Source of the DNA: Comamonadaceae bacterium
GTDB taxonomy: Bacteria; Pseudomonadota; Gammaproteobacteria; Burkholderiales; Burkholderiaceae_C
Direction: 5' to 3'
Assembly: GCA_013297875.1 (NCBI GenBank)
Contig: JAAFIW010000006.1
Span: 1-64,000, forward strand
Length of the DNA: 64,000 nucleotides
In this document: positions 34,162 to 42,419 of the stretch, piece by piece
Layout of the letters: every line of letters begins with the position of its first letter
Position numbering within the stretch: position 1 is the stretch's first letter
Notes under the pieces: model-generated
Told to the model about the DNA's origin: nothing
Database searches by the model: none
What the model saw: only the letters and a program-made list of their open reading frames with translations
Translations under genes and position numbers: made by a program

Positions 34162-34839
34162 ATGAACTCCATCCGTGTGTTGCTGGGCGACGACCACCGC
34201 ATCGTGCGCGAAGGCCTGAAACAGGTGCTGGCCGACCCCGCCAATGGCGCGCCCGAGATTGAAGTGGTGGCCGAGGCCGCCACCGGGCCGCAGGTGCTCA
34301 CGCAGGTCGCCGAGCTGCAGAGCCAACCCGGCAAGCTGCACCTGGTGCTGCTGGACATTGCCCTGCCCGAGCGCGATGGCCTGGACGTGTTGCAGGCGCT
34401 GCGCCAAGCCTGGCCGCAGCTGCCGGTGCTGATGCTCAGCACCTACCCCGAGCGGCAGTACGCGGTGCGTTGCATTCAACTGGGCGCATCCGGTTACCTG
34501 AACAAAGGTGCCGACCCGCTGGACATGGTGGCGGCGGTGCGCAAAGTGGCCGGCGGCGGCCTGTACGTCACGCCCAGCACCGCAGAAGCCCTGGCAGCGG
34601 CGGCCGGGCAAGCAGCGGGTAAAACCGGCGTTCAAGCCCTGTCGCACCGCGAGCATCAGGTGTTTCGGCTCCTCATTGCGGGGCATGCCGTGAGCGAAAT
34701 TGGTGCACAACTGAATCTGGCGGCCAACACGGTGAGCACCTACCGCGCCCGCATTCTGGAAAAAACCGGCACCCGCAACGACGTGGAGCTGGCTTTGTAT
34801 GCCCAGCAACACACCAAACCAGGTGTGCCCGGTGTTTGA
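34162..34839 (+). CDS. NarL/FixJ-family response regulator
   Basis: 225 residues. Receiver with acidic pocket D10-D11, phosphorylated D65 (LVLLDIALPERDG), T in LSTYPE, and K in YLNKGAD. C-terminal LuxR HTH from about 157 to 217 (ALSHREHQVFRLLIAGHAVSEI...NTVSTYRARILEKTGT). Partner of the upstream kinase. A decayed copy of its last 54 codons lies at 38701-38862 next to the cyanate operon, which suggests that the system once sat beside, and may still control, cynABDS. Confidence 0.88.
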   Translation: MNSIRVLLGDDHRIVREGLKQVLADPANGAPEIEVVAEAATGPQVLTQVAELQSQPGKLHLVLLDIALPERDGLDVLQALRQAWPQLPVLMLSTYPERQYAVRCIQLGASGYLNKGADPLDMVAAVRKVAGGGLYVTPSTAEALAAAAGQAAGKTGVQALSHREHQVFRLLIAGHAVSEIGAQLNLAANTVSTYRARILEKTGTRNDVELALYAQQHTKPGVPGV

Positions 34840-34895
34840 TGGCACCATGCATCAGGCTTTCTTTTTTTGCCCAGGCTTACGCAAATTGGCGTTTG

Positions 34896-35010
34896 GCTCC
34901 TTCCCCCGCTGGGGGAAGGTTGGGATGGGGGCATGCGGCGTGATAACGCTGGCAAACCGTTGTAGCGCTCATGCCCCCATCCCCGCCTTTCCCCGGAAGG
35001 GGAAGGAGCT
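34896..35010. repeat. Family D inverted repeat (copy D2)
   Basis: GCTCCTTCCCCCGCTGGGGG...GGGATGGGGGC and its mirrored GCCCCCATCCCC...GGAAGGGGAAGGAGC. It fills most of the 220-bp gap between the response regulator and gor. Confidence 0.82.
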
Positions 35011-35061
35011 AAGACAGCTGTCGTGCGTAAGTCCTATTACCTTCACTTTGATTGAACACCT

Positions 35062-36435
35062 ATGACCGATTTGTCCCGTTTTGACCTGGTCGTCATCGGT
35101 GGTGGCTCGGGTGGCGTGCGCGCTGCCCGGGTTGCCGCCGGGCACGGCGCGAAGGTCGCGCTGATTGAGGAATACCGTCTGGGCGGCACCTGTGTCATTC
35201 GCGGGTGTGTTCCAAAAAAACTCATGGTCTATGCGTCGCGCTATGCCCAGGAATTTTCGGAGGCAGCCGGCTTCGGCTGGCAGGTGGACGGGGCACGTTT
35301 TGACTGGCCCACCCTCAAGGCGCGGCGTGATGCGGAAGTGGCGCGCCTGGAGGGGGTTTACCGCGCCAACCTGCTGGGGTCCGGCGTGAGCGTCATCGAG
35401 GGCCGCGCGCAGATGCTGGACGCGCATACCGTGCAGGTTGGCGACGCGCAGCGTGTCTACGGCGACCACGTGTTAATTGCAACCGGCGCCCAGCCCTCAC
35501 AAGGCCCGCCCATTCCAGGCTATGCCCTGGCCATCAACTCCAACGGTTTTTTTGACCTGGAAGCGCTGCCCGCGCGCGTGGTGGTGCAGGGTGCTGGCTA
35601 CATCGCGCTGGAGCTGGCCTGCGTGTTCAAACTCCTGGGCGCTGAGGTGGATATCGTGGTGCGGGGCGACGCCATTCTGCGTGGTTTTGATGCGGACATT
35701 CAGACGCACCTCTTGCAGGAGCTGCAGGCGCAGGGTGTGCGTTTCCATTTCCACCGGCACGTCACCGCGATCGAGCAGCATGAGCAGGCGCTGCAGGTGG
35801 CACTGGACGACGGCACGACCCTGGCAGGCGACTGCGTGCTTGGCGCATTGGGGCGCAAGCCCAACACCACGGGCCTGGGCCTGGAGCGGCTGGGGCTGCA
35901 CCTGGATGCGCATGGTGCCATTGCGGTCGACGACTACGCGCGCACAGCGGTGCCCGGCGTTTATGCCGTGGGCGATGTGACCAACCGCGTCAACCTCACA
36001 CCCATGGCCATTCGCGAAGGGCACGCCATGGCCGACACGGTTTTTGGCAACACACCCCGCACCGTGGACCATGTGCTCGTGCCCACGGCGGTGTTCACCA
36101 CGCCGGAAGCAGGCGTGGTCGGCCTGACCGAAGCGCAGGCGCTGGCCGTGTGCCCGCGCCTGGATGTGTACCGCAGCCAGTTTCGGCCCATGAAGGCCAC
36201 ACTGTCGGGCCACCACGGCAAGATGCTGCTCAAGCTGCTGGTCGATCGCGACAGTGACCGGGTGCTGGGCTTTCACGCCATCGGGCCCGACAGCGGCGAG
36301 ATGGCCCAACTCATGGGCGTGGCCCTGCAACTGCAAGCCACCAAGGCCGCGCTGAACGCCACCCTGGCCGTGCACCCCACCGCAGCCGAAGAAATTGTGA
36401 CGATGCGCACGCCGAGCGTCCGCCACAACCACTAG
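35062..36435 (+). CDS. gor: Glutathione-disulfide reductase
   Basis: 457 residues, NADPH-dependent reduction of GSSG in the cytosol. FAD motif GGGSGG (13-18), redox-active C44 and C49 in GGTCVIRGCVPKK, NADPH-binding VVQGAGYIALELA (about 174-186), a third motif YAVGDVTNRVNLTP, and the dimer-interface pair H438/E443 in HPTAAEE. The RGCVPKK form is typical of bacterial glutathione reductase rather than dihydrolipoyl dehydrogenase. Its stop overlaps the convergent LysR stop by 4 bases (CTAG). Confidence 0.93.
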   Translation: MTDLSRFDLVVIGGGSGGVRAARVAAGHGAKVALIEEYRLGGTCVIRGCVPKKLMVYASRYAQEFSEAAGFGWQVDGARFDWPTLKARRDAEVARLEGVYRANLLGSGVSVIEGRAQMLDAHTVQVGDAQRVYGDHVLIATGAQPSQGPPIPGYALAINSNGFFDLEALPARVVVQGAGYIALELACVFKLLGAEVDIVVRGDAILRGFDADIQTHLLQELQAQGVRFHFHRHVTAIEQHEQALQVALDDGTTLAGDCVLGALGRKPNTTGLGLERLGLHLDAHGAIAVDDYARTAVPGVYAVGDVTNRVNLTPMAIREGHAMADTVFGNTPRTVDHVLVPTAVFTTPEAGVVGLTEAQALAVCPRLDVYRSQFRPMKATLSGHHGKMLLKLLVDRDSDRVLGFHAIGPDSGEMAQLMGVALQLQATKAALNATLAVHPTAAEEIVTMRTPSVRHNH

Positions 36436-37373
36436 CGGTCCAGGGTGGCAGAGCCAAAGACATCGCGGTCCCAGTGGGGGCGTGGCAAGCACTTGGCAGC
36501 AAGATAATCCACAAAGACTTTGACTTTTGCCGGAACCAGCTTGCGTGATGGGTAGACCACATGAAGCTCGGTCGGTACCTTTTCGTACGGAAGCATGACG
36601 GGCACCAAGCTCCCAGCGACAACAGCCTTGTGTACGATAAAAGTTGGCAAAACAACAACTCCCGCTCCAGCCAGCGCCGCCTCGCAAAGGGCATCTCCAG
36701 TGTTCACATGCAGTCGAGCGTGCACGCTCACACTTTGCTCCTTGCCAGTGCGCGGATCTACGAAGCGCCAGAACTTCCTGTCGTCCACGTTCGTGTAAGA
36801 AATTCCACGATGTTTCGTCAAATCAGACGGCTGCTTGGGAGCCCCGAAACGGGCGATGTAGGCTGGACTTGCACACGCCACGCGCCGAATGGCGCCTAGC
36901 GAGCGAGCGGACAGGTTTGAATCCTGCAGCTCTCCAATGCGTACGGCCATGTCGAAGCCTTCAGAGACGAGGTCCACAAAATCGTCACTCAGAGAAAGCT
37001 CGACCGACAGGCGACTATGTTGTTCCATGAAGCTGCAGACCATCGATACCAGCTGGAGTCGGCCAAAGGAGGAGGGCGCAAGGATGCGCAGACTTCCTGC
37101 CGGCTCAGTCGCACCATGAGAAGCAAGTCCTTCGGCTTCTTCCAGGCCAGCAAGCAGCGCCGTGGCTTTCTCAAAGAAGATGCGTCCCGCGTCCGTCAAA
37201 CTCAAATTTCGAGTTGACCGATTGATGAGATGTGCCCCCAGGCGCTCCTCGAGCTCTTGAACACGTCGACTGACCGCCGACTTGACCACCCCCAAACGCC
37301 TGGCAGCAGCGGCGAAACTTCGACTTTGAGCGACCGCGACGAATGTTCTGAGGTCTTCAAATCGGTCTTGCAT
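36432..37373 (-). CDS. LysR-family regulator, divergent from the MBL-fold gene
   Basis: 313 residues from ATG 37373. HTH about 3-60 (FEDLRTFVAVAQSRSFAAAARRLG, VVKSAVSRRVQELEERLG), then a substrate-binding domain of the CrgA/DmlR type (DLVSEGFDMAVRIGELQDS). Codon choice is less GC-extreme than in the flanking genes, and the same holds for the MBL-fold gene, consistent with joint acquisition. Probable regulator of the MBL gene 239 bases away. Effector unknown. Confidence 0.83.
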   Translation of the reverse strand: MQDRFEDLRTFVAVAQSRSFAAAARRLGVVKSAVSRRVQELEERLGAHLINRSTRNLSLTDAGRIFFEKATALLAGLEEAEGLASHGATEPAGSLRILAPSSFGRLQLVSMVCSFMEQHSRLSVELSLSDDFVDLVSEGFDMAVRIGELQDSNLSARSLGAIRRVACASPAYIARFGAPKQPSDLTKHRGISYTNVDDRKFWRFVDPRTGKEQSVSVHARLHVNTGDALCEAALAGAGVVVLPTFIVHKAVVAGSLVPVMLPYEKVPTELHVVYPSRKLVPAKVKVFVDYLAAKCLPRPHWDRDVFGSATLDR

Positions 37374-37612
37374 CTGTCTATCCCTCCTTGGATGGCTGCT
37401 GTTTGAGGCCATTGAGGCGCCAATTCGTATCTGATTGTCTGGTACAGCGAATACGCCGCCCAGTCGCTACGTTCATCCCAACAGAACAGAGAGTTCTGCG
37501 CTGGGGCATTTTCCGCAGCCCTGCACCGCTAGCCTACTGGTTGCCTGGCAAGTCCCTCTCTGGTGTTCCAGTAGAGGGCTGTCGGCAACCAATTCAACTC
37601 ACAGGAACATGC

Positions 37613-38581
37613 ATGAAATCTAAATTGGCTGCAGCATTCACTGCACTGGCCTGCTTGGCCTGCCCTGCCGCGTGGGCGAATGAACCCGTATGGGACGCGA
37701 ACAAGGTCGTTTTAAAGTCTGAGAAACTCCGTGATGGGGTCTACGCAATGGTTCCGGCCAATGCCGACCAGCTCTCACCGAAGGGGGTTCCGTTGGCTAC
37801 GACGAGCGGAATCATCATCGGCAGTCGCGGTTCCTTGGTCGTGGACACGATGTTGAACAAGCGGTTGGCCGACATGGTCCTGAACGAAGTCCGCCGACTC
37901 ACCAAGGGCTCGCCTACGTACGCCATGAACACCAGTTACCACGGTGATCACTCGTACGGGAACATGTACTTCCCCAAGTCGACCGTCATCATCCAGCACG
38001 AAGAGACCAAGAAGTACATCTCGACCAACTTCGAGGCGGACACCAAGTTCATGATGGGTGCCTTTGGCAAGGGAAGGGGCATTGAGCAAATCAAGCCCAG
38101 AACAGGAGATGTGCTGATTCCCAAGGGAGGGATGCTGCAGGTGGACCTGGGAGGCCGAGTCGTCGAGATTCGCGACTTCGGATTCGCTCAGACGGGTGGC
38201 GACTTGTGGGTGTGGGTTCCTGACGCAAAGGTCATCTTCGCCGGCAATCCTGTGGTGACCGAGAAGCCTGGCATACCTTGGCTGCTCGACGGCCGCGTCC
38301 AAGAGACTCTGGACTCCCTGTCGCGGGTACGTGACTTCCTGCCCGCGGACGCCATCATCGTGCCTGGCCACGGCCGCCCAATGCCCAAGGCTGGCTTGGA
38401 CTGGCACATCGGCTACCTTACCGCGTTGCGCGATGAGACGAAGGCTGCGGTCGCCAAGGGAGCCACCGTTGAGCAAGCGGTAAGCCAGGTGACATTGCCC
38501 AACTATCAGGGCTACGCAATATTCGACTGGATTCACAAGCAGGTGAACGTTCCGGCTGCGTACAAAGAGCTAAAGAAATAA
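37613..38581 (+). CDS. Secreted metallo-beta-lactamase-fold protein with a degenerate metal site
   Basis: 322 residues from ATG 37613, with an ACAGGAAC ribosome site; signal peptide ending near AAWANEP. The MBL fold is clear (TTSGIIIGSRGSLVVDT, NTSYHGDHSYGN, FAQTGGDLWVWVPDAKVIFAG, IIVPGHGRP). The metal-binding set is incomplete: HxHxDH reads S108-Y-H110-G-D112-H113, the second metal-site His is Q193 (FAQTGGD in place of xHTxGD), and the bridging Asp is N212 (AGN in place of AGD); only H253 of GHG is kept with H110, D112 and H113. Related to periplasmic SoxH/quinoprotein-type MBL proteins. Either a different catalytic site or a non-enzymatic role. Codon use differs from neighbours. Confidence 0.82.
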   Translation: MKSKLAAAFTALACLACPAAWANEPVWDANKVVLKSEKLRDGVYAMVPANADQLSPKGVPLATTSGIIIGSRGSLVVDTMLNKRLADMVLNEVRRLTKGSPTYAMNTSYHGDHSYGNMYFPKSTVIIQHEETKKYISTNFEADTKFMMGAFGKGRGIEQIKPRTGDVLIPKGGMLQVDLGGRVVEIRDFGFAQTGGDLWVWVPDAKVIFAGNPVVTEKPGIPWLLDGRVQETLDSLSRVRDFLPADAIIVPGHGRPMPKAGLDWHIGYLTALRDETKAAVAKGATVEQAVSQVTLPNYQGYAIFDWIHKQVNVPAAYKELKK

Positions 38582-38586
38582 GTGCA

Positions 38587-38618
38587 GCGCCACGAGGGGG
38601 TCATTCCCTCTGCGGCGC
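38587..38618 (+). terminator. Hairpin after the MBL-fold gene
   Basis: GCGCC-ac-GAGGG pairs with CCCTC-tgc-GGCGC around a 7-base loop, 6 bases past the stop. No T-run follows, so it may stabilise the mRNA end or act with Rho. Confidence 0.5.
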
Positions 38619-38700
38619 GCATCAAAGCGTTCAGCGGTCTCTTTCCGGCACCGTCTGGAAGGCTTCAGAGAACCTCTCTAACTGCGGTGCCTCCGCAATG

Positions 38701-38862
38701 CTCCTCATTTCGGGGCATGCCGCGAGCGAAATTGGTGCGCGGCTAGATCTGGTAGCCGACACGGTCAGCACCTAACTCGCCCGCATTCTGGAAAAAACCG
38801 GTGCGCGCAACGATGTGGTGCTGGCTTTGTACGCCCAGCAGCTGGCAAAAACCCAGGGCTAA
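38701..38862 (+). pseudogene. Remnant of a NarL-type response regulator (HTH end only)
   Basis: 54 codons in one frame match the last codons of the intact regulator gene ending at 34839, with roughly 85% nucleotide identity by eye (both start CTCCTCATT, both read GGGCATGCC, AGCGAAATTGGTGC, CGCATTCTGGAAAAAACCGG). One codon is now a stop: ACC TAA CTC against ACC TAC CGC. It starts abruptly at 38701 and keeps its own stop at 38862. It is a partial copy left upstream of cynA, either from an ancient second two-component system or from a duplication that brought in gor-lysR-MBL. Confidence 0.85.
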
Positions 38863-38873
38863 CCCGCATTTTT

Positions 38874-38889
38874 GTAGGGCTGGCCCTAC
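38874..38889. promoter_or_regulatory. Palindrome upstream of cynA, candidate response-regulator site
   Basis: GTAGGGCTGGCCCTAC: two perfect 7-base arms with a 2-base centre, the 7-2-7 geometry used by NarL/FixJ-type dimers. It lies about 105 bases before the cynA start and just after the regulator remnant. Function is inferred. Confidence 0.55.
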
Positions 38890-38993
38890 ACGGTATCGAC
38901 ACTTCCTCTGCGACTTGCGCGCCAGGGCCATACAAACCGCCCGGCGGGCCCAGGCCTTGCACCGTATCGGTTATCTAACCAAAGAGGTGCACC

Positions 38994-40355
38994 ATGTCCA
39001 ACCGTTTTGATGCTTACCACCCAGCCTACGACAGTGACCGCCCCTTGATGCTGCGCTGCGCCTGCGGCGAGAACCACGCCCCCGGCGAACATGCCGCCAG
39101 CGAACAAGACCTGGGTCACAGCTTCATGGAAGCCAGCCTGGTCAAAGCCCTGTTTCCGGTTGACAGCGTGCGCCGGGGTTTTTTGCGGGCCGTGGGCACC
39201 AACACCGCCCGCGCGGCCATTGCGTCGGTGCTGCCGCTGGGCGCGCTACAGGCCATGGCGCAAGACAAAGGCCCGCTGGAAAAGAAAGACCTGAAGATCG
39301 GCTTCATTGCGATCACCTGCGCCAGCCCGCTCATCATGGCCGACCCGTTGGGCATGTACAAAAAAGAGGGTTTGAATGTTCAGTTGAACAAGACGGCGGG
39401 CTGGGCGCTGATTCGCGACAAGATGATCAACAAGGAGCATGACGCCAGCCATTTCCTGTCGCCCATGCCGCTGGCCATGACCATGGGCCTGGGCTCCAAC
39501 CAGGTGAACATGAATGTGGCCAGCATTCAAAACACCAACGGCCAGGCCATCACCCTGCATGTGAAGCACAAAAACAACCGCGACCCCAAGAGCTGGAAAG
39601 GCTTCAAGTTTGCGGTGCCGTTTGAGTACAGCATGCACAACTTTCTGCTGCGCTACTACCTGGCCGAAAACGGCGTGAACCCCGACACCGATGTGCAGAT
39701 CCGCGTCACGCCGCCGCCCGAGATGGTGGCCAACCTGCGCGCCGGCAACATCGATGGTTTTCTGGGCCCTGACCCGTTCAACCAGCGCGCGGTCTACGAC
39801 GAAGTGGGCTTCATCCACATCCTGTCCAAAGAAATCTGGGACGGCCACCCCTGCTGCGCATTTGGCGTGAGTGACGACTTCATCAAGCAAAACCCCAACA
39901 CATTTGCCGCGCTGTACCGCGCCGTGCTCAGTGCCAGCTACATGGCCAGCCAGCCCAAAGACCGCGAGCTGATTGCCCGGGTGATTGCGCCCACCCAGTA
40001 CCTGAACCAGCCCGAAGCGGTGCTGCAGCAGGTGCTCACCGGCAAGTTTGCCGATGGCCTGGGCAACATCAAAAACGTGCCCGATCGCGCCAACTTTGAC
40101 CCCGTGCCCTGGCAAAGCATGGCGGTGTGGATGCTCACGCAAATGAAGCGCTGGGGCTATGTGAAGGGCGACATTAACTACAAGCAGATTGCCGAAAAAG
40201 TCTTCTTGCTGACCGACGCGAAAAAGCAGATGAAGCTGGCCGGCTTCACGCCGCCCGAAGGCGCGTACAAAAAATTCAAGGTGATGGGCAAGGAGTTTGA
40301 CCCGGCCAAACCCGATGAGTATGTGAAGAGCTTTGCCATCAACAAGATGGGCTGA
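38994..40355 (+). CDS. cynA: Cyanate ABC transporter substrate-binding protein, Tat-type leader
   Basis: 453 residues, NrtA/CmpA/CynA family, with KIGFIAITCASPLIMADPLGMY as the first mature strand, and the EMVANLRAGNIDGFLGPDPF and HPCCAFGV segments of this group. Assignment to cyanate rests on the downstream cynB-cynD-cynS genes. The leader is unusual: a 58-residue hydrophilic stretch with CACGENHAPGEH (C22, C24, H28, H33) precedes a twin-arginine motif (V-R60-R61-G-F-L-R-A) and a modest hydrophobic run to AMAQ (90). Export by Tat, folded, is likely. Confidence 0.85.
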   Translation: MSNRFDAYHPAYDSDRPLMLRCACGENHAPGEHAASEQDLGHSFMEASLVKALFPVDSVRRGFLRAVGTNTARAAIASVLPLGALQAMAQDKGPLEKKDLKIGFIAITCASPLIMADPLGMYKKEGLNVQLNKTAGWALIRDKMINKEHDASHFLSPMPLAMTMGLGSNQVNMNVASIQNTNGQAITLHVKHKNNRDPKSWKGFKFAVPFEYSMHNFLLRYYLAENGVNPDTDVQIRVTPPPEMVANLRAGNIDGFLGPDPFNQRAVYDEVGFIHILSKEIWDGHPCCAFGVSDDFIKQNPNTFAALYRAVLSASYMASQPKDRELIARVIAPTQYLNQPEAVLQQVLTGKFADGLGNIKNVPDRANFDPVPWQSMAVWMLTQMKRWGYVKGDINYKQIAEKVFLLTDAKKQMKLAGFTPPEGAYKKFKVMGKEFDPAKPDEYVKSFAINKMG

Positions 40356-40382
40356 CCCAAACTTGCGAAAACATGAACTTGC

Positions 40383-40477
40383 GTCATTCCCGCGCAGGCG
40401 GGAATCCATCCCAGCGCCTGCAAACGCTAGCTACCGCAACGTCTTCGCGCCTGGATCCCCGCCTGCGCGGGGATGAC
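40383..40477. repeat. Family B inverted repeat (copy B4) between cynA and cynB
   Basis: Left arm GTCATTCCCGCGCAGGCGGG, right arm TCCCCGCCTGCGCGGGGATG to 40477. Fills most of the 157-bp gap; likely separates high cynA mRNA from lower permease mRNA. Confidence 0.87.
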
Positions 40478-40512
40478 GGGTTCCTTGTGCCGAACGTATT
40501 GAAAAAATACCG

Positions 40513-41373
40513 ATGAAATCCCTGAACACCAAAGCGGGCCTGCTCTCGCTGCTGATTTTTCTGAGCTTTCTGGGCCTGTGGTTTCTTGCCACCCTGCCCA
40601 GCGGCGGCACACCGGCTATGGCGGCTGCCCAGAGCGCCGAGCAGGCCGAATACAACAAGATGATGGGCAAAGACGCGGGCAGCACCAAGACCACTGGCTT
40701 TCCCACCCTGGGGCAAATGGGTGCCACCGTGGTCAAGCAGTTGTCTGACCCGTTTTACGACAACGGGCCCAACGACAAAGGCATTGCGATTCAGCTGGCC
40801 CACTCACTGGGCCGCGTGGGGCTGGGCTTTCTGCTGGCTTGCCTGGTGGCGATTCCGCTGGGTTTTGTGATTGGCATGAGCCCGCTGTTGCAGCGCGCGT
40901 TTGACCCGTTTATTCAGGTGCTCAAACCCATCAGCCCGCTGGCCTGGATGCCGCTGGCGCTGTACACCATCAAAGATTCGTCGATCTCCGGCGTGTTCGT
41001 GATCTTTATCTGCTCGGTGTGGCCGATGCTGCTGAACACGGCCTTTGGTGTGGCCTCGGTCAAGCGCGAGTGGCTGAACGTGGCCAGCACGCTGGAGGTC
41101 AAGCCTCTGCGCAAAGCCTTTCAGGTGATCTTGCCCGCCGCCGCCCCCACGATTTTGACCGGCATGCGCATCAGCATGGGCATTGCGTGGCTGGTGATCG
41201 TGGCCGCCGAGATGCTGGTGGGCGGCACTGGCATTGGCTACTTTGTCTGGAACGAGTGGAACAACCTGTCACTGACCAATGTGATCTTTGCCATTGTGGT
41301 GATCGGCATCGTGGGCATGTTGCTGGACTTGATGTTTGCGCAACTGCAAAAGGCGGTGACGTATGTGGAGTGA
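40513..41373 (+). CDS. cynB: Cyanate ABC transporter permease
   Basis: 286 residues, five to six membrane helices (first at LLSLLIFLSFLGLWFLAT). A long periplasmic stretch of about 65 residues follows helix 1, then the binding-protein-dependent permease core with the EAA-type loop (VASTLEVKPLRKAFQVILPA). NrtB/CynB class. The ATPase gene follows after 46 bases. Confidence 0.87.
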   Translation: MKSLNTKAGLLSLLIFLSFLGLWFLATLPSGGTPAMAAAQSAEQAEYNKMMGKDAGSTKTTGFPTLGQMGATVVKQLSDPFYDNGPNDKGIAIQLAHSLGRVGLGFLLACLVAIPLGFVIGMSPLLQRAFDPFIQVLKPISPLAWMPLALYTIKDSSISGVFVIFICSVWPMLLNTAFGVASVKREWLNVASTLEVKPLRKAFQVILPAAAPTILTGMRISMGIAWLVIVAAEMLVGGTGIGYFVWNEWNNLSLTNVIFAIVVIGIVGMLLDLMFAQLQKAVTYVE

Positions 41374-41419
41374 TGCTGACGCACGCAGCGCCCCTGTCCT
41401 TCAAAAGAAAGAACCCAGC

Positions 41420-42250
41420 ATGCAAGGTTTCCTGCGAATCGAAGGCTTGTCCAAGGCATTTGCAGCCGACAAGCCTGTGTTTTCAAACGTCTCGTTCACC
41501 TTGGACAAGGGCGAGTTCGTCTGCATCATCGGCCACTCGGGCTGCGGCAAAACCACCATTTTGAATGTGCTGGCCGGGCTGGACACAGCCACCAGCGGCA
41601 ACGTGTTCATGGACGGCCGCGAGGTCGCAGGCCCCAGCCTGGAGCGCGGCGTGGTGTTTCAAAGCCATGCGCTGATGCCCTGGCTGAGCGTGCGCAAAAA
41701 CATTGCGTTTACCGTGGTCTCGCGCTGGCCAGACTGGAGCGCCGCACAGGTCAATGCGCATGTGGAAAAGTTTGTGGGTCTGGTCGGCCTGCTGCCCGCC
41801 ATCGACAAAAAACCCGCGCAACTCTCAGGCGGCATGAAGCAGCGCGTGGGCATTGCCCGGGCCTTTGCGATTCAACCCAAGATGCTGCTGCTGGATGAGC
41901 CCTTTGGCGCGCTGGACGCGCTGACCCGCGGCACGATTCAAGACGAGTTGATGACCATCGTGCGCCAGACCCAGCAAACAGTTTTCATGATCACCCACGA
42001 CGTGGACGAAGCCATATTGCTGGCCGACCGCATCATCTTGATGACGAATGGGCAAGAGCTGCCCTCGGGTGCGAACAGCGATGCGCCTGGCGGCTACGTG
42101 CCCGGCGGCATCGCCGAAACCGTCACCAACACCTTGCCCCGCCAGCGCACCCGCGCCGGCCTGCACCACCTGCCCGGCTACTACGAGCTGCGCAACCACA
42201 TCGTTGATTTCCTGGTCACCCGCGCCAAGGCCGAACACAAGACGACCTAA
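41420..42250 (+). CDS. cynD: Cyanate ABC transporter ATP-binding protein
   Basis: 276 residues from ATG 41420; the frame is open upstream through the end of cynB without conserved residues. Walker A GHSGCGKT (38-45), Q-loop VVFQSHALMPW, signature LSGGMKQR (about 138-145), Walker B LLLDEPFGALD, switch His in ITHDVDEA. The fused C-terminal sensor domain of NrtC is absent, as in NrtD/CynD. Energises cyanate uptake with CynA and CynB. Confidence 0.88.
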   Translation: MQGFLRIEGLSKAFAADKPVFSNVSFTLDKGEFVCIIGHSGCGKTTILNVLAGLDTATSGNVFMDGREVAGPSLERGVVFQSHALMPWLSVRKNIAFTVVSRWPDWSAAQVNAHVEKFVGLVGLLPAIDKKPAQLSGGMKQRVGIARAFAIQPKMLLLDEPFGALDALTRGTIQDELMTIVRQTQQTVFMITHDVDEAILLADRIILMTNGQELPSGANSDAPGGYVPGGIAETVTNTLPRQRTRAGLHHLPGYYELRNHIVDFLVTRAKAEHKTT

Positions 42251-42256
42251 ACAGCC

Positions 42257-42362
42257 GAACGCAGAGGACGCCAAGGGTACGCAGAGGACGCAAAAGTAAA
42301 GCCAAAAATGTTGCTGCTTCCCTTCTGCGTCTTCTGCGGAATCTTCGCGTCCTCTGCGTTCA
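42257..42362. repeat. Family A inverted repeat (copy A4) between cynD and cynS
   Basis: GAACGCAGAGGACGCC on the left and GTCCTCTGCGTTC-type arm on the right, each with two units. It starts 7 bases past the cynD stop. Confidence 0.85.
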
Positions 42363-42419
42363 AATTTTCCCCGATTGCTTTCCCGTTTTTCAAACCACCC
42401 ACCCTCAAAGGAGACCCTC

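Noticed and set aside
36905-36940. tRNA-like GGTTTGAATCC stretch
   Set aside because: It lies in the LysR coding sequence and no acceptor or anticodon stem can be formed around it.
39246-40409. Long open frame antisense to cynA
   Set aside because: No family features; the sense gene is clear and conserved.
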